From: Branchiostoma floridae
Lineage: Eukaryota > Chordata > Leptocardii > Amphioxiformes > Branchiostomatidae
Assembly (NCBI RefSeq): GCF_000003815.2
Contig: NC_049979.1
Location: forward strand, 9,859,705-9,923,704
DNA: 64,000 nucleotides
Direction: 5' to 3'
In this document: positions 24,101 through 39,100 of the stretch, piece by piece
Layout: every line of letters starts with the position of its first letter
How positions within the stretch are numbered: the stretch's first letter is position 1
Position numbers and translations under genes: made by a program
Notes under the pieces: model-generated
Seen by the model: the letters and a program-made list of their open reading frames with translations, nothing else
Told to the model about the DNA's origin: nothing
The model's database searches: none

Positions 24101-27100
24101 AGGCACTCTCCACCAACCACATCGCTCCTGCCAGCTCAGATGTGTACAGGGCCTTCCTGGTGGCTAGTAGGTAATACTATCAATTATAGAAACTTACTAG
24201 TAATCTACCTAAGCTTATGGGCACATCCAATGGTTTTCATCTCACAAGCATTGAAATTCCTGTGCCATATTTCAGTGATGCTCATATAGAAGTGTCATTT
24301 CAGGGAAGCATGTGGGAAAGATGAGATGGCTGCAGCTGAAGTGTGGAGGGACATCTGGTTGGAAACATTCATGTCTGCCATCTGCAGCACAAATCAGTAA
24401 GGATGTTTCCTTTTTTTATATTGACTTTTTTCACTGCCATTTGATGTTTGCAGAGTAACAGGCACAATTTACCACATTCTTGTTTTTTGGTTCAATGATT
24501 TTTCTTTTGCTGTTGTGTTTCTCTCTCTAGCCTGATCCGTCACAATGCCATGCAGCACTGGGTCCCCTGCACGCTGCGGCTGTACCCCCAGGTTCTGTCA
24601 GTCATCACCACACAGCTACAGGACAGGACATGCCTGGCCTCTGCTACCATCAGGCTCAGGGCTCACATGGCAGTACTGAAGGCTGCTAGAACCCTTAACC
24701 TCATGTCTACCCATGACATGGTAATTCATTGTAATTGTGATATCGATTGCATAATCATAAATTATACAAAAGACAGTAATTGAATATTAATGGCAAGTTT
24801 ATGGGTGATTACTACACAGCATATTTACCAGAGCATGCTTCAAGTTTTACCTTTTGTTTCATGAACTTCTAGATGTTAAGAAATGGCAAAAGAAATGTTG
24901 TCTATTTTGGTGTCATCTGCAGGAAAGAAAGATACAGCTTGTTTTTATTTTAGATTAAATGTGCTTTCTCTCCCCTTTTCTTTACAGTTTGAACTTTTGC
25001 TACAGATAAAGATGTTTTCCCACAGTAACTTCAGAATGTTTTAGATGACTAGTCTAAGTGTTTTTTTTCTCTTACCTTAAATCCCACCAGGCCAATGATG
25101 TGGTCAGAGAGGCCCTGTGGCATAGCGAGGACGATGTCAGGGCAGAGGCTTTCTCCATCGTCTGCTCCCATCCTAAGAAATCAGGTGGAATCTTTTACTA
25201 TCAGTGGCTCACTTTGTGATATCCACAGTAGTTGTACAAGCATATGTGCACGCATGTGAAATCTTCAGTTCTACTTCTACTGTCTCTTGGCAGGAACAGA
25301 CATTCTTCCAATTAAGTGTCCAATTAGGAGAGGAGAGATTATTTCTCCTTAGGCCTTTTGAAAAATCTTAAGAGAAAATTGGACCAGTGACAAATAGTTC
25401 CTTCTGTGTGGATCACTTTTAGACACATGTTTTGGATAAAGGATCATTGGCTGTGAGAAATGTGATCACTGTACGTATCAGACTAATATCACTTTAGTAG
25501 TAATTGCTTGTTTCATGCTCATTAATATAGTAAAGGAGATTGTTAGAACTCCGTCTCCTGTGGAGATGCATACTATTGAGCTAGTGCTTAAGCTTGTGCA
25601 ATGGTCTTATTGATGTTGGATGAAAGTTTGGGGTTTAAAGTAAAAAGTCATTTGCCTCGCAGGCAATATTGGTTCTTAGTGATAGGACAGTCTTGCTCTA
25701 ACAAGTTGTTTGATTGATCTACAAATGTACACTTGTAGTGTCCTCAAGTAACCTTCTTTCAAACTAGATACCTCCTGCAGCTGACAACTTCTTTAGTGTG
25801 GAACAGTGTTTAAGTCAATAGAATTTGGTCGTTTCCACATATCAAGATGAAGGTAGTTGATATAAGCTGACAAATATTCCCTACTTGTTCTGCACGGTGT
25901 CACTTTTTATCTGGCTCAATTCCCACCATTTACAGCCAGTGATAACTATCTGTTGAAACAGTGTTATTAGTACAATTCCTGAGCAGGTTATAGGAAAGGA
26001 AGAAAATTGCAGTGAGCCTTGTTCTGTCAGGAAGCTGAAGGGATAGCAATGCATCATTCTGGAAGAAGCATATTGAAGTTAAATGAAGCCATGTATCATT
26101 GTCAGGCAGCCTACAAGGACTGCCAATACTTTGTCAGTCTTGCTGTTCCTTATAATTTGACTCAAAGGAGTTCATAAAAGGTCTCAATAGGTACATTTGC
26201 CAGGACATAATGCATCGCTGTGCATTGCTAGGGCAGATAAGGGCAGTCCTACAACAGCAATTATGGATTCCGAAGTTCTTTGTCAAAACTCCTCATTGTG
26301 AAGCTCATCAAACTTGACAAAAGGATAACTTAAAGACTGTCAAGGCTAAATCAATACATAAAATTGAGTATAAGCCCTTTGCCATTGAAGTCAAGTTCAT
26401 GATGAGACACATGCATCAAACGCAACACGAAGTAAAAGTTAAACTAACCAGTTAAAAATTACATAATGTTTTATTCAGGAAATCTTTTCAATTCAGTTAC
26501 TTCCAGACCTACTCCTATACTATCAATTACATACAATAAATAGTCAATGTCTAATATGTTGTAAAAGGTCACCAGGTGATTTTGTTGTTGGAATTTCTCT
26601 CACTATGGTACTTTCATCACAGATCCTCTATCCAGTGCAGAGATTGGTCTCCTGCAGGAGTTCCTGCCCCTGAACATGAACAGTGATGCAGCAGCCTTCA
26701 GACAGGTCATCTGCAACAACATGAGGAAACTCATGGTCAGACTCAGGGATGGCAGGTGGGCTTTCACTGAAGTGTTACGTATATACTATGTTGATAATAT
26801 CAAGTAAGAAACAGAAGATGCATTCATGCCATGTAGGCTTGAAATAGAATGAACACAAAAGTTTTTACTGTCACAGTGGTCATTCACATGTCTGTAAACT
26901 ATTATAAATCATATTGTATAACGTATGTGGAAAAATTGAAAATCAATTCAAGAAGGCTTATTTATCTGTGTGTGATGTCCACATTCATTGCACTTTACAA
27001 TAGTGTCATACTTCGTTTTTGTGAAACTGATTGTCATGTTATGAAAGTGTTACTGACATGCACACAGTAAAATCTGACTTTGTCTTTTCTGCCACAGCTG

Positions 27101-30100
27101 GACTTTACTGAAGAAAATTCTGAAGACAAAGGAAGCCACTTCTAACAGTGAAACAAAAACTCAGCTGATGCAGATTATAGGTAACAAGTCTTAGCAACAC
27201 AATAGCAAAGCCCGGATACAGGTACTAAAACATTAAAGTTTGTATGTTATAGAGGCAAATGGTGTAGTGAGGAAGGGAATCGTAGTCTGTTAGTACAATT
27301 TGTCTGTCTAGACTAAGTGTATAAAAAATGCCATTTTAAAGTTTCTTGAATGTATAACATCTAGTAAACTACAAAATTTATTTGAATGATTTTTAATAGG
27401 AATGGATGGATACCATTCGTAACATTGAAAAGTTATGATACACCTCAAATTTATTTTATTCGCTATCATTGATATTACTCCTACAGCATATTCAACTGTA
27501 CAAAATGTATGCAAATACATTACAGCAACTCTGCCATGATCTAAAAATACCTGCTACCTAGATGACTTAAGCCCTTTGGTTCTGCTAATATTTCCCTGTT
27601 GACAGCATGATCCTAAGAAGCTTACTATTTGTCTCCTTTGATGTACAGTGCATGACTGTCTTTGTTCCATCTGAATGATATTCTGCAGGGTTTGTTGATT
27701 GGCTAGTTGATCTGTGTGTGATGTCTACGTTCCCTGGTGCCTGCTATCAAAGAAGAAAAACAGGTGAGATTAGAACCAAACATGTTAATTTGTCATGATT
27801 TCTGTTCTTTTGCAACTCTATCTACATGTGTACACCCTTAGCATGAGCATCAGGATTGTTTATGTGTTCATAATAATTATCAATCCCCTTTGATTCCAGC
27901 ACTGGAACTTCTGTTGATTGTGTTTGACCACCTGACGTCTGACTGGGGAAATGAGCCGAAGACATCTGGTGAGGTCTTGTTGGCAACCATCACGGATTCT
28001 GTACATGAAGCCTTTTATAAATGGAACAAGGCATTGTGATCAATTCCTCCAGACAGTGTACTGGCAGAGACAGATAACGCTGTCTAGGAATCCCATAGTG
28101 ATTTCAAACTAAAGAGATAGTGATATCTGACTGTGACAGATTGTGCTGTACTCAAATGAAGGTTCATCTGTGACGGTAATTGACGGTAATAAACTTTACG
28201 TTTTATACACTATTTTCAGTACACAAGGTAGAGTGCTTACCAAGAACATGATTTTGATCAGTCCTTTGATCCTTCTCAAGTTAAATTAACTCAAAACCTA
28301 AAATGTCACAAACCTGAACAGAACTGTGACATCAGAAATGACCCAAGGTGCCCGACAGTCAGTATTGGCCCCCATCACTGTTAAGGGATTGTCAATATTT
28401 ATTGTAGATGGTCTAGTATACTAGATGTATGTAGACGCTTATGTAGTTTTGCTATTGCACTTCCTCTCTGAACCACACCTTGACCCCAACACTCTACTTG
28501 TCCCTTTCTTTTCTTTATTTGAACATTGCCCATGCTGCATTGAGTACAGGGAAGACAGGTATGTTTTGATCATAGCATCTTTGCCAATTCTCTATTCCTG
28601 TACCAAACTACAGTAGTACAATGGTATAATTCTGACTAATGACCATAGACTTTCTCATCTATTCTAGCAAACTATCAAACTTTGTTAAACTGGGCCAGGG
28701 CACAAGGCAGCTGGAATTTCTATGCTGAAAGGTGGGTACCAAGAAATGCAGTGTCTTGCAAATGACACTTGTATTTTGCCAGTTTACATTTTAGAGATCA
28801 TGAAATATTCACTTTTGTTCCACCGTGAATTACAGTCTGGGTAATGTTTTTTAGGAATGCAGCCGCATTGCTAAACTGCTTGGAGGATGGATCAGCTGAG
28901 GTTTGTGATTGTTTTTCCTTCGTCTTTAAAATAGGACAAAAACCTTTATCAACCTTTGTTTGATGGGCTTATACAATGTAGTATCATGATCTTCAGATAC
29001 CTAGAAATGACAGCTTTTTAGCAATTTAGATAGAATCCAAACATTTTGTATTTATTGACAAGGAAAACAATTCACTACACTAGGTCAGCTAAGGCAGCTC
29101 GCACTGGTCATGCCTGACCCAATACAAACGATCATACTAACATAGCCTACATAGAAAGGATTACTATATACATTAGACTTGTACTCATTTGGTGATTTCT
29201 GTAATCTGTCTGCAGGTACGTGAGCTGGCTTACCACCTTCTGCTGACCTCCTTTCCCACCCCCTGGTGCTGGTGGTGCCTGGGGGAGGGGGACACAGGGG
29301 AGAGACTGTACAGTCATGCCAGGCAGCTTCTCCACAGTCCCAAGGCTCAGGAGTGTGAGGCTGGGGCACTCATCATCAAACTCATCTTCAACAAGTGAGG
29401 AGATGACTCCTTATTACCAAGTAGCTTTCATGAACAAATTAAAGCTCCCTGTACTTACAAATGTACCTGCTGACAAGACCATAACACAGTGTACAATAGC
29501 ATATCGATATGAAAACACTGCATTGTCTTGACTTGGTTTAGACAGTGACAGTAATGATGTAAAGAGGTTTGATATGCATTACATGTGAATTCAGATTTAG
29601 ATTGCAACAAGAAGGTAATAGGATGTCCGTCTATTTAGTATAATTACCTTAAGGTTACAAAAATGTGGGTGTTACTATTGCTACATTTGTACGTAGGTCT
29701 ACACTTTGGGTGTGGTCTTTTGTAGAATTGGTCTGACACTGTACTTAACTGCTTTACTCTTTACCTTTATCCCTTTCATAGACTTTCTACACAGAGGGGA
29801 CTGGACTTTTTTGCAGGGAAAGTTTCTGATGCAGGCAGCAGCCCTGTCAGATTTATCCAGGGCCTGCTGTGTCTCCTGCAGGACCAATACCAGATGGCCA
29901 CCTCCGACCTGCTGCAGGCTGCCAGGAAGGCACCCATGCATGGTATAGACACAGTTGTACTTTGTTATCTCCCACCTGTTTGAAGACATAAGCATCTCTA
30001 GTCTGGAGATTATCACAAAGTGCCTATCTGATATCAAAACTAGAAATCAAGCTGCATAGATGAGACAGCACATTGATGGACTTCTATGATGTGAAAAAAA

Positions 30101-33100
30101 AGTAAAGATACTCTCCTCTAAAAGTCTAAGGCTTTGTTGTCTTTCTTTCAAAGTTGACATCAAGTTATTTCACAAGGATTTAAAGAATGATTTGAAAAGG
30201 AATATTCTTTTTTCATTTGTGAAATAATGGTGAACTTAAATGAACAATTGTAAGTACTTTCTGGAACAGATACAAAGATTGTGTACAAGACCTTTTTAGT
30301 ATGCTGTGCATGTAGGTATGATAAACTAGCAGAGAGGGGAAACTTAAGACTTAGATTCACAAAGTTTGATGATCATCCCAGAAGTAAATTTTCTGCTCCC
30401 TTGACAGGTTTCCCTGTTGGGTGTTTTACAAATTGGTCCGCTTTGCTGATACATCATTGTGCTCAGACATGATCTTATATCTTAATGTCTCTTCTTTGCA
30501 GTGGAGATATTTCATGTCAGAAAAACAGTGGAGAATGAACATCAGTCAAGCTCATTGTAATCTGCGAGCCATGTAAAGTCATCATCAATTTAAAAGTTGT
30601 TCAATGATGTTTCTACAGAGACCATATTGCAGAATCCTGTGGAAATGATAAACATCAGTAAGAATTAGTTTTGTCTGTCTCTCAGTAGTCCAAGCCATAA
30701 GTTACCCCACTGCTTAGCCCTTTGGATCAAATTCTCTTGAGCCCACCTATCTGAGGGGTTACACAGGTTGTTCTGTTGAACTTCCTTGTATTTAGTTGTT
30801 TCAGATGGCATCAAACCTCTGGCTCTGCAGTAAACAAATCCCACACACTTATCAAGAAGAGTTGGGATGAGCTGTAAGACCTGTAGCAAAACCACTTTTC
30901 ACTACCATTCACTACATGTATTTGAACCACAGTTAAGGATGACTGCTTCACTTAATGTTTAACCCTGTCCACATTCATCAGGTGTTCTGCTGGCCCTGAG
31001 ACAGTGCCTGTCCTCACCTGCCCTCTGGGTACAGCACAGGTCTCAGGATGTAGAGCAGCTGAGGTGCCAGGTCAACGACCTGGTGACAGCTGTGGAGGTT
31101 GTTCTGAGTCTGGTGCTCAAGGCTCTAGCAGGGGTCAAGGGTCACGAGGAAGAGCAAGGTTAGGAAAACTAACAGTAGATAGTGTTTCAGAAGCTCCATA
31201 GAAGTTCAATTTCAATTTTATTATTGATAAAATCAACAGGCAGAAGAATATAAGACAATGTATTCAGCTGAATTGCGTACATGCACTTGCTGTTACTGTA
31301 GCTGAACTGTGTATCAGACTCTTTGACAGTGATTCAAGGCAGATTCTACGGAGTCTTAAAACCTTGTCACATTGTATAGGAGAACAAGCTTGGACGTGAT
31401 GGTATTACTGGTAAGGAAATGTGTGTATTCTTGTATCCCATGTAATGTACCTAACAATTAGCCAGTCATCGATTGGGTAGCCAAACATTGTGTATACCTC
31501 TAACTGCAAAGCATCCTGTTCAACCAAGGCTATACACTGCATCTATCTTTTTACATTGATAGATGAAATACAATTTGGAAAAACCCTCACACTTTGGTAA
31601 TGCAACCCTAGATGTAGGCATCATGATGGGAAGGTTTGACAGCATGTTGTGTCATGTTGCAGACTCCGAGGTCTCCCCTTCCTTTGCTGACATGGGCGAG
31701 GCCATCAGCAGTATCATCTGTGAGAGTGGGGACCAGGCAAGGGGACAGGACGACATAGCCCTGACCCCTGAACATGAACTTGTGCTGGCCTGCTGCTGGC
31801 TCAACATCAAGGTCAGCAACAATTTAGCAGATTTTAGTGATAGAAGTTTTATTTCTATTTTTCTTGGTTTGTCTCCTTTATGTCCCCTATGAAGGACTGC
31901 AATTCCATTCCTGCCAATGTGAAGACCCAAACTAACAATTTTGTGGTGCTAGACATATATTATAGAGTATATGGAGATTTATAGGCTCTATATATGGAGT
32001 TTGTATAATAGACTCTTACTCTACTATAAGGTATTGGCCCATTAAACAAATGGATCAAATATGGAAACATTTGTCAGACAGATATTTCCTGGATGTCTTA
32101 CCTTTATCGACAAACTATGTGTAGATACCTAGGTCTACGTGATGTCTGCCTCACTATAAGTGGAATGTTTCAGTATGACTCTCATTAATCAAATATGTGA
32201 AGTATCTATTTATTCACAGCATAGAGGACTGCTTTTTATTGTTGTTTCTAGGAGGCAGGCCTCCTGTTGGGTCAGCTGGTGGACAGTGTGCTACAGCATG
32301 ATTCTGACATTCTGACCCCTGAACAAGTGCAATTCATAGGCAGGATGTATGTTAGGATCCTCACACAGTGTAGGCACAGGGTGAGTTTGTCCCAGTCACT
32401 ACAATTATAGCTAAAACATGTTCTATATTGTAGTAGGTTTGTGACCATAGTAAAACATTCAAATTTGTATATCCATGTGGAATTGTTGTAAGCTAGCTTA
32501 TGCAATGCTTATATGCAAATCTTAAATGAATAAAATAAATGAAACTGTCTGCTAGTCTGATGGTTTATAGGAATTCATTCACTTAATATATACATTTAAT
32601 ATTACTAAACTTAATAGCACAAGATGTATATTTATACATGTTTACAATGATTTACGAAAATAATTTTATTAAGTTGGTAGCATATAGGATATAAGAGACA
32701 CCTCCCTAATGGCTTCTGACTGGAGTAACCTATCTAGTAAGCAATGTGAGTAACAAAATTGGTTGCAAAAAAGTATTCTCTTGTATCCTGTATACAATGA
32801 TGCATGTGATTCCTGCACATCTACAGTATTAGTCATCAGTGTATTCATGATTCATCAGACTAGTACACTGTAGAAAACAAGGATGTAACTTTGTATCATT
32901 ATGCATCCCTCTAGGGTGCAATAGAGAGCTGCAATATAGGTTTCCTGACTGTGTGTAAAAGACTACTAAGTCATTCTGATGCACAAATGGCAGCCATTCC
33001 AGCACAGATCCTGGATCAAGTGAGCAGTTGTTCCTTTTCAAACATAGTTGTCTTAGCCACAATTGCAAGTTTCATTATATATCATGTTCAAACTCTGATT

Positions 33101-36100
33101 TTACACCACTTTATCTAATTTGTGATTTCCAGTGTTATGATGATCAATAATCCTTTCAGTATCTTCTTTTTAGTAAGCATCATGAGGCTCGGCTTAGAAG
33201 TCTGTCTCGTTTCAGGTACTGGATGTAATCTTGGGGAACAGAAGTACATCAAACATTACCCGCCGCAGTGCTGGGCTCCCCCTGCTGGTTCTGGCCATTA
33301 CTGCATCTGAATCGAGGGGAAACTACAGGCCACTCCTGAGCAGGGCTGTGCAGGTCCTGCTGACCACTGCACAACTGCCCCTGGCTCAGGAGGACCACAC
33401 TGTCGACATTCCTCAGGTACTGGAAATTTCAGACAAGAAACCAGGGATTTGGTATTAATTGAGTGAATTAAAAAAGTTAGCAAAGAACAATACTTAGGTT
33501 GCTGGTTAGTCCTTTTAGTGTTTAGATTTCTTCATTGTTGCCGAGTAAAGTCAAAACTTCCCAAGGAGACCTCTTGGGAGACCAGTAAAATATTGTCTAG
33601 GTGGTTGTCATAGACAGCATTCTTATTGCTTGTGTCAATGGGATAAATCATCTAAGGCACCTCCCATTGAAAAAATGGTCACATTGGCCAGATGGTCCTT
33701 AATGTAGAGGTGGCCTCTTGTATAGGTTTGACTGTAAGGTATAATTAATGTCATGTTGCCCCACCATTACTTCCAGGTGCACGCACTGAACATCCTGAGA
33801 GCCCTGTTTTCTGACTCAACCCTGGGGTCGGCCATGTTGGGACACATCTCTGATGCCGTCATCTTGGCCATCAGCGGGTTCTCCTCACCAGTGTGGGCCA
33901 TCAGAAATGCAGCCATGCAGCTCTATGGTTAGCAGTACATTAAGTTAATACACGCTGTGCTTATACATGTAGTTATTGACCTGCATTAGTTATACAGCAG
34001 CTGTAGTTATTGATGTGGCACAAACAGAAACACAGTTCCACTGCTTTCTATGGATAAAATTCCATACAACTCTGGGCAGAGCTTTCAGCCAGCCCCAGCT
34101 CTATATCTTTATCTGCATCTATATAGCTGGTGTAACCACCCTTCGGTATAACACTATGTTCTAAGGAACTGTGTCCATCTTTTTGGGGATGGTGATGTCA
34201 AGCTAACAACCCTGTGTAGCTTCAGATGTTACCTTCAAAGATCCAACAACACACTTATGATATCCAGAAGATCGGGGATGACCAGTGTGACGGCCAAAAT
34301 TGTATGCAAGCTCTAGCAAAGCTGCAGTACTAGCTACCAAAAAAGCATCATGCTTTGTCCTCAGTCGGAGGTCAGCCAGAAAGATGAAGAAGCCTTTCAT
34401 TCTGCAATGCTTTACCAGAGAGAAACACTTTACACTGCATTACACTTTTATAACCCTCCATAATCTTCCCTCAGGCTGGCCCATCCTGTAGACCCTTAGG
34501 AAACACCGTCCATTATATAGATTAGTTTTAGGAAGCACCGCCGGGAGCAGCCTCTACTTTGATTGTTCTTGTTTATCTCGACTTATAATTATACATCATG
34601 ATCACTTCAAAGTAGCATCAAAGCATGAGTCATCAGCTAACAGCTACCTGTCTTCCAAGATTTGTTATGACAACAGGAAAGTTTTTCTTTGAGGTTCGAC
34701 AACATGGCCCAAGGGAGAACATTGAATCACGTTGGGTTTATCTGCATGGCGCAGGTAGCAGGTTTTACTGCTGGGTTAGTCTACTTGTCACTGTCACTGC
34801 AGTATTTTGTGTTGTCAGATTTAGTTCATCCTCACTACAGACAATCCTATCTAATCCTAACATACGTGTCTCAGGGGCATGATTCCCCATGTACATGTAT
34901 GTTCATCAATGGTGGATTAAATGCTACATTTAAAAGGTGCAACTGGTATGAATTGAAAGGATGACAGACTTTGTAAAGAGTCAATTTTATTGAGATTTAA
35001 GTATTACTTATAATCCATTGGGTTATTAAAATGAGCCATGTCAGTCTAATTTGGTCTGTGACATGGTTAGAATTTTGTTATTATGTGTTATGAATGAAAA
35101 ATTATAACAACTTCTGACTGCCTTTCTGTGTCTGACAATGAAGGTAATCAAGTTTCTTCTTGAGACCTAGTAAACAAGAAAGGAAATGCCACATTTACCA
35201 ACTTGAAGATTTTTCATTGATCAAGAATTAAGAACAAGAAATTGAGCCTATCATAGATTCAGCAATCACCCGTGACAATGCTGATATTACTTTTATCTCT
35301 GAGTCAGTGAATGCATTTACTTTTATTCAAATTCCTATTTGTCCCTTACTGGTATTGTAGGCTTTTGCTGCTAGAATGTGCAGCCAATCTGCAGTTTTCC
35401 CTGTCATTTTGTTTTAAAAAGTCAAAGCAGATTAAATCCATGTAAATCTGATTGATAATATGTATCTGCAGTATACATTATAACTGAGGTTGGGGTCACT
35501 GTGCAGCAGTGGAAGTAGAAGAAAAATGACAAAGATTATACTGTGTCTCCTGCGTAAGTCCTGATAAGCTACATATATGATAAAGGGGTATTGCCCTCTC
35601 TGTCCTTGGATCATGTGCAGGCTTTACCATGGAAGTAGGGTTTTTCAGGCTTCTATATTTTCAGCACCAAATTTGACAGTTGGAATTTGGCCAATTGTCC
35701 TGTGTGTTGTTTTTTTGGGGGGGGGGGGGGATGTCCTGGAAAGAAAATTTTCAGAACAGAAATCAGATTCAGACAATTCAGCACTTATATTGAGTTGTGA
35801 GCAAAAGGTCAATTTAAGAAATGCTGAAATGTCTAAAATAGTAGATTATGCATACTCTAAGCAAGGTAAAATGATTTTGCTACAGGCTCTGAAATCGTCT
35901 GAAACTGCACATCTTGCACTTTTAAGTAGGTCACCTTGGTCCTAGCAGATTGAACCTCACAGTGCGGGTTTGAATGCCTGTGAATAATTGGAGAAGATCC
36001 ACCCTTAATAAGATCATGTCCCAGGGGAGGTGGTGCGCTTATTGAAAGGTGTAAAAAGATTCATGACGATAATGTCAGTGGCAGTCAGACAGGCCGCACA

Positions 36101-39100
36101 GCCCCTGCGGCATTTGAAACGTCTGTGTGACTGCAGGTTTCAGAGAGTGAACACTGAGACATTGATTAGATTATAGGAAACTAGGTCACCTGTGCAGCTT
36201 GGACATGTACATGTATTTGTGTTATGATTCAAATGTATGTTCAATATCTCAAAAATTAAACCTTCTAGTACCACACAGAAATTACAAAAAATAGTTGATA
36301 CTAATGGTAACAAGTGCATAACCATTAGTTGTGAATTTTTTTCACAAATTTTCCTTCCGACTTGTCACCATTAATAACAAATGGGTGTTAAATAAAATTG
36401 AATACTCATTTAAACAATTACAATTTACTCATTGCAGTCTACCATAATCCATCATTCACTGTGTTGAATTGAGGATGTACCTCATCAGTTGAGTTTCACA
36501 TTGTCCTTACTTGTCTCGTCATCTGTTCCCCTCGCAGGCACCCTCCTAACCAGGATGCTGGGCCCCAAACGTGTGCGAGACGAACACTCGGCAGAGAACA
36601 CCATCACAGCGCGAGAGTTCTTCACACGCTGGCCGGGCCTGCGGCTGTTCTTACTGCAGCAGCTGCAGGAGGCTGTGGACAGGCAGGGGGAGGGGCGGCT
36701 CTACCTGCACCCCGGGCTGCAGCCTGTTCTTATCCTGCTGTCCAAGCTGGGCCCAGGGATAGAGGATGTGCAACACAGGTAAACTGCTTTTTGATCAAAG
36801 ATAGCCATCAGGCATTGTACAAAAAACTTTGTAATGATTCTTCTTTGTCCATGCTGATATAGTGAAGTCTTACAAGCTTTTTGTACCAATCAAGGAAAAG
36901 TGTGGCTTGGACTCAGGAATTAACACAACATCTTGTGCAAACTGTTGTTATTTATCATTTTTCTATTACTGAAAAATCCAAAAACATGACAAATCTACAA
37001 AGCAGATGTTGGTAGCTGATGTTGCAATGAACAGATCCTGTAGATGGCAAAAGCACACAAAAAAGGGATGCAGGAAATGCCAAGTAAACATAACCTAGGA
37101 AATGTCATGACTGTTTCACAACTGTTTCAGGGAGCTGCTGTCCCAGTTTGTGAGTCCTGTGATGGCCCAGGCCAGCAGCCCCCTGCTGTCTGTTCGTGTG
37201 CTGTGCGCACGTGCGCTGGTGCCCCTGGTTGGCATGGAGACGCAGGTGTCTGTCATGTGCAGCATACTGGAGAAGCTGGCAGCTGCACCTGGGGCACAGG
37301 TGGTGCAGAACAGCCTGCATGGAGACATCCTGCAGGTCATGCACCTGCTGCAACAATGGAAAGATGCCAAAAGGTGAGTAGAAAAAAAGTGTATTTTTAA
37401 AAATATCTTTATTTCCGATAGTACATTAGTGTATTGAGTCATAACAACCGATTTGTATACAATTAGACAAAACACTCAGATAACCGAATTTACACACATT
37501 TCTAAAAAGGTGTTCCCATAGCTAGTGGCAGTTAGACGCTTTTAGGACTGTTATGATCTGTTATGGTTGATGTTTTATAGCCTATATTCCATTCTAATTT
37601 ATTCAAGGGCTTCTACATCTATACCCACACACACGCACACAGATGCACCTAGACGTGGTATTCTAATAGATTCTTTGAATGACAACGGCAGTTATTAGCT
37701 TAATACAGAAGTTGTGGTCAATATAGTTTTCATGTTTTCCTAGTTGGTTTTACCCAAACTGCTGCTCACAAACTGAACTGTAAGACACATCTGCAGAATG
37801 TTTATCCCAAACATGTAGGAAAAACTACCCCGAGGAGAGCCGAGGTATCCTGCAGGCCATCCTTACCAGGTCCTGGGTGGCCACATCCTCCAACACCTGC
37901 CCCGTCACCAGGGCAGAATACCTGAAACTGCTCCTGGCTGCGGCTCAGTCATGTGACTCCTGCCCTGAGAGGGAGAGACTGTTATTGGCTCTGAAGGATG
38001 AGGTCTCCACGGTGACATCAAATGTGGACCCGGGCAGTCAGGTTGGTGCTCGTCAGGGATTTAGGCTGAACAGAACGTGTCAGCTAACAGTCCTGCACCA
38101 CAGATCTTATGTGGGGTAAAAATGTGTTTGGCATTTAGGTCTATGTGTTAAATGGAGTTTCATGTTCTGACCTTAGTTTGAGCTCACTTGTACTGAGATG
38201 TAACCTTACGTGTACACAAATGGATGTACTAATTATCATCCTCCGTTTTGATTGTCATATGGTTGGTTCATGTAAGCCCGGACTTGGTTCAACTGGCTGT
38301 ATCTGATTTGTATTGTTATCAAGGAAAAAATAAAAAATAAAAGTAAAGGCATGTATATTATGTACCGTATACAGCATATATTGTGTACTGTGTACTGTAT
38401 GTAGTATATCCTGATTGCAGCTGCCAGACCACTGAGTAGACTACTATATCCTAGCTATGTTTTCTTCTTCCCCACAGCCTGTGGCCAGAGAGCTGCTACT
38501 AAAAACTGCAGCATCAGTTTCGCTCCAACTCCAGACGCTGAACTCTGTCTCCACGGAGGCCCAACAACACCTGACCAGATCCCTCCTCCTGTCTCCCTGT
38601 GTGGACGTGAGGAGGACGACCCTCCGACACATCCAGGACATGACGTCAAGGCAGGACCCGGCAGAGTGGCTGTGGATCCTGGTAAGTCTCCAATCATCAG
38701 GGCCTTGTTAAGGATAAGCACTGCTGCCATCAGTCAGGATTTTAAGTCTGCTTGGGGACGTCAGGTGACAGGCACAACTAACTGATGTGGGATTAGATGG
38801 AACTAGGTCAGAAGCAGTAAATACTGTATTTATGGCTGGTTATGACTGGTTTATTGGTAGAATTCTTTACAGCAATGAACTGAATTGCAAGTTGGTCACA
38901 TTTCATTGTCATTTACTTATTTATTCATTGGTTTGGCTGTTCAGCACACACAGCCAGGGTTGCCCAAATAGCCTGTGGCTATTACAAAGGGACAGAGACA
39001 AGGACAATAGAAATTGAATTCTATCTAGATCATTAGTACATATTAGATAAAAGCTAATAGTTTAGAAATGTCTTGAGCAACATATCCAAAGTAGTGTAGT

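Noticed and set aside
31380-31410. Segment as a constitutive THADA exon
   Set aside because: Exons 24 and 25 are both phase 1 at their junction; adding 31 bases breaks the frame, so it is kept only as an optional exon.
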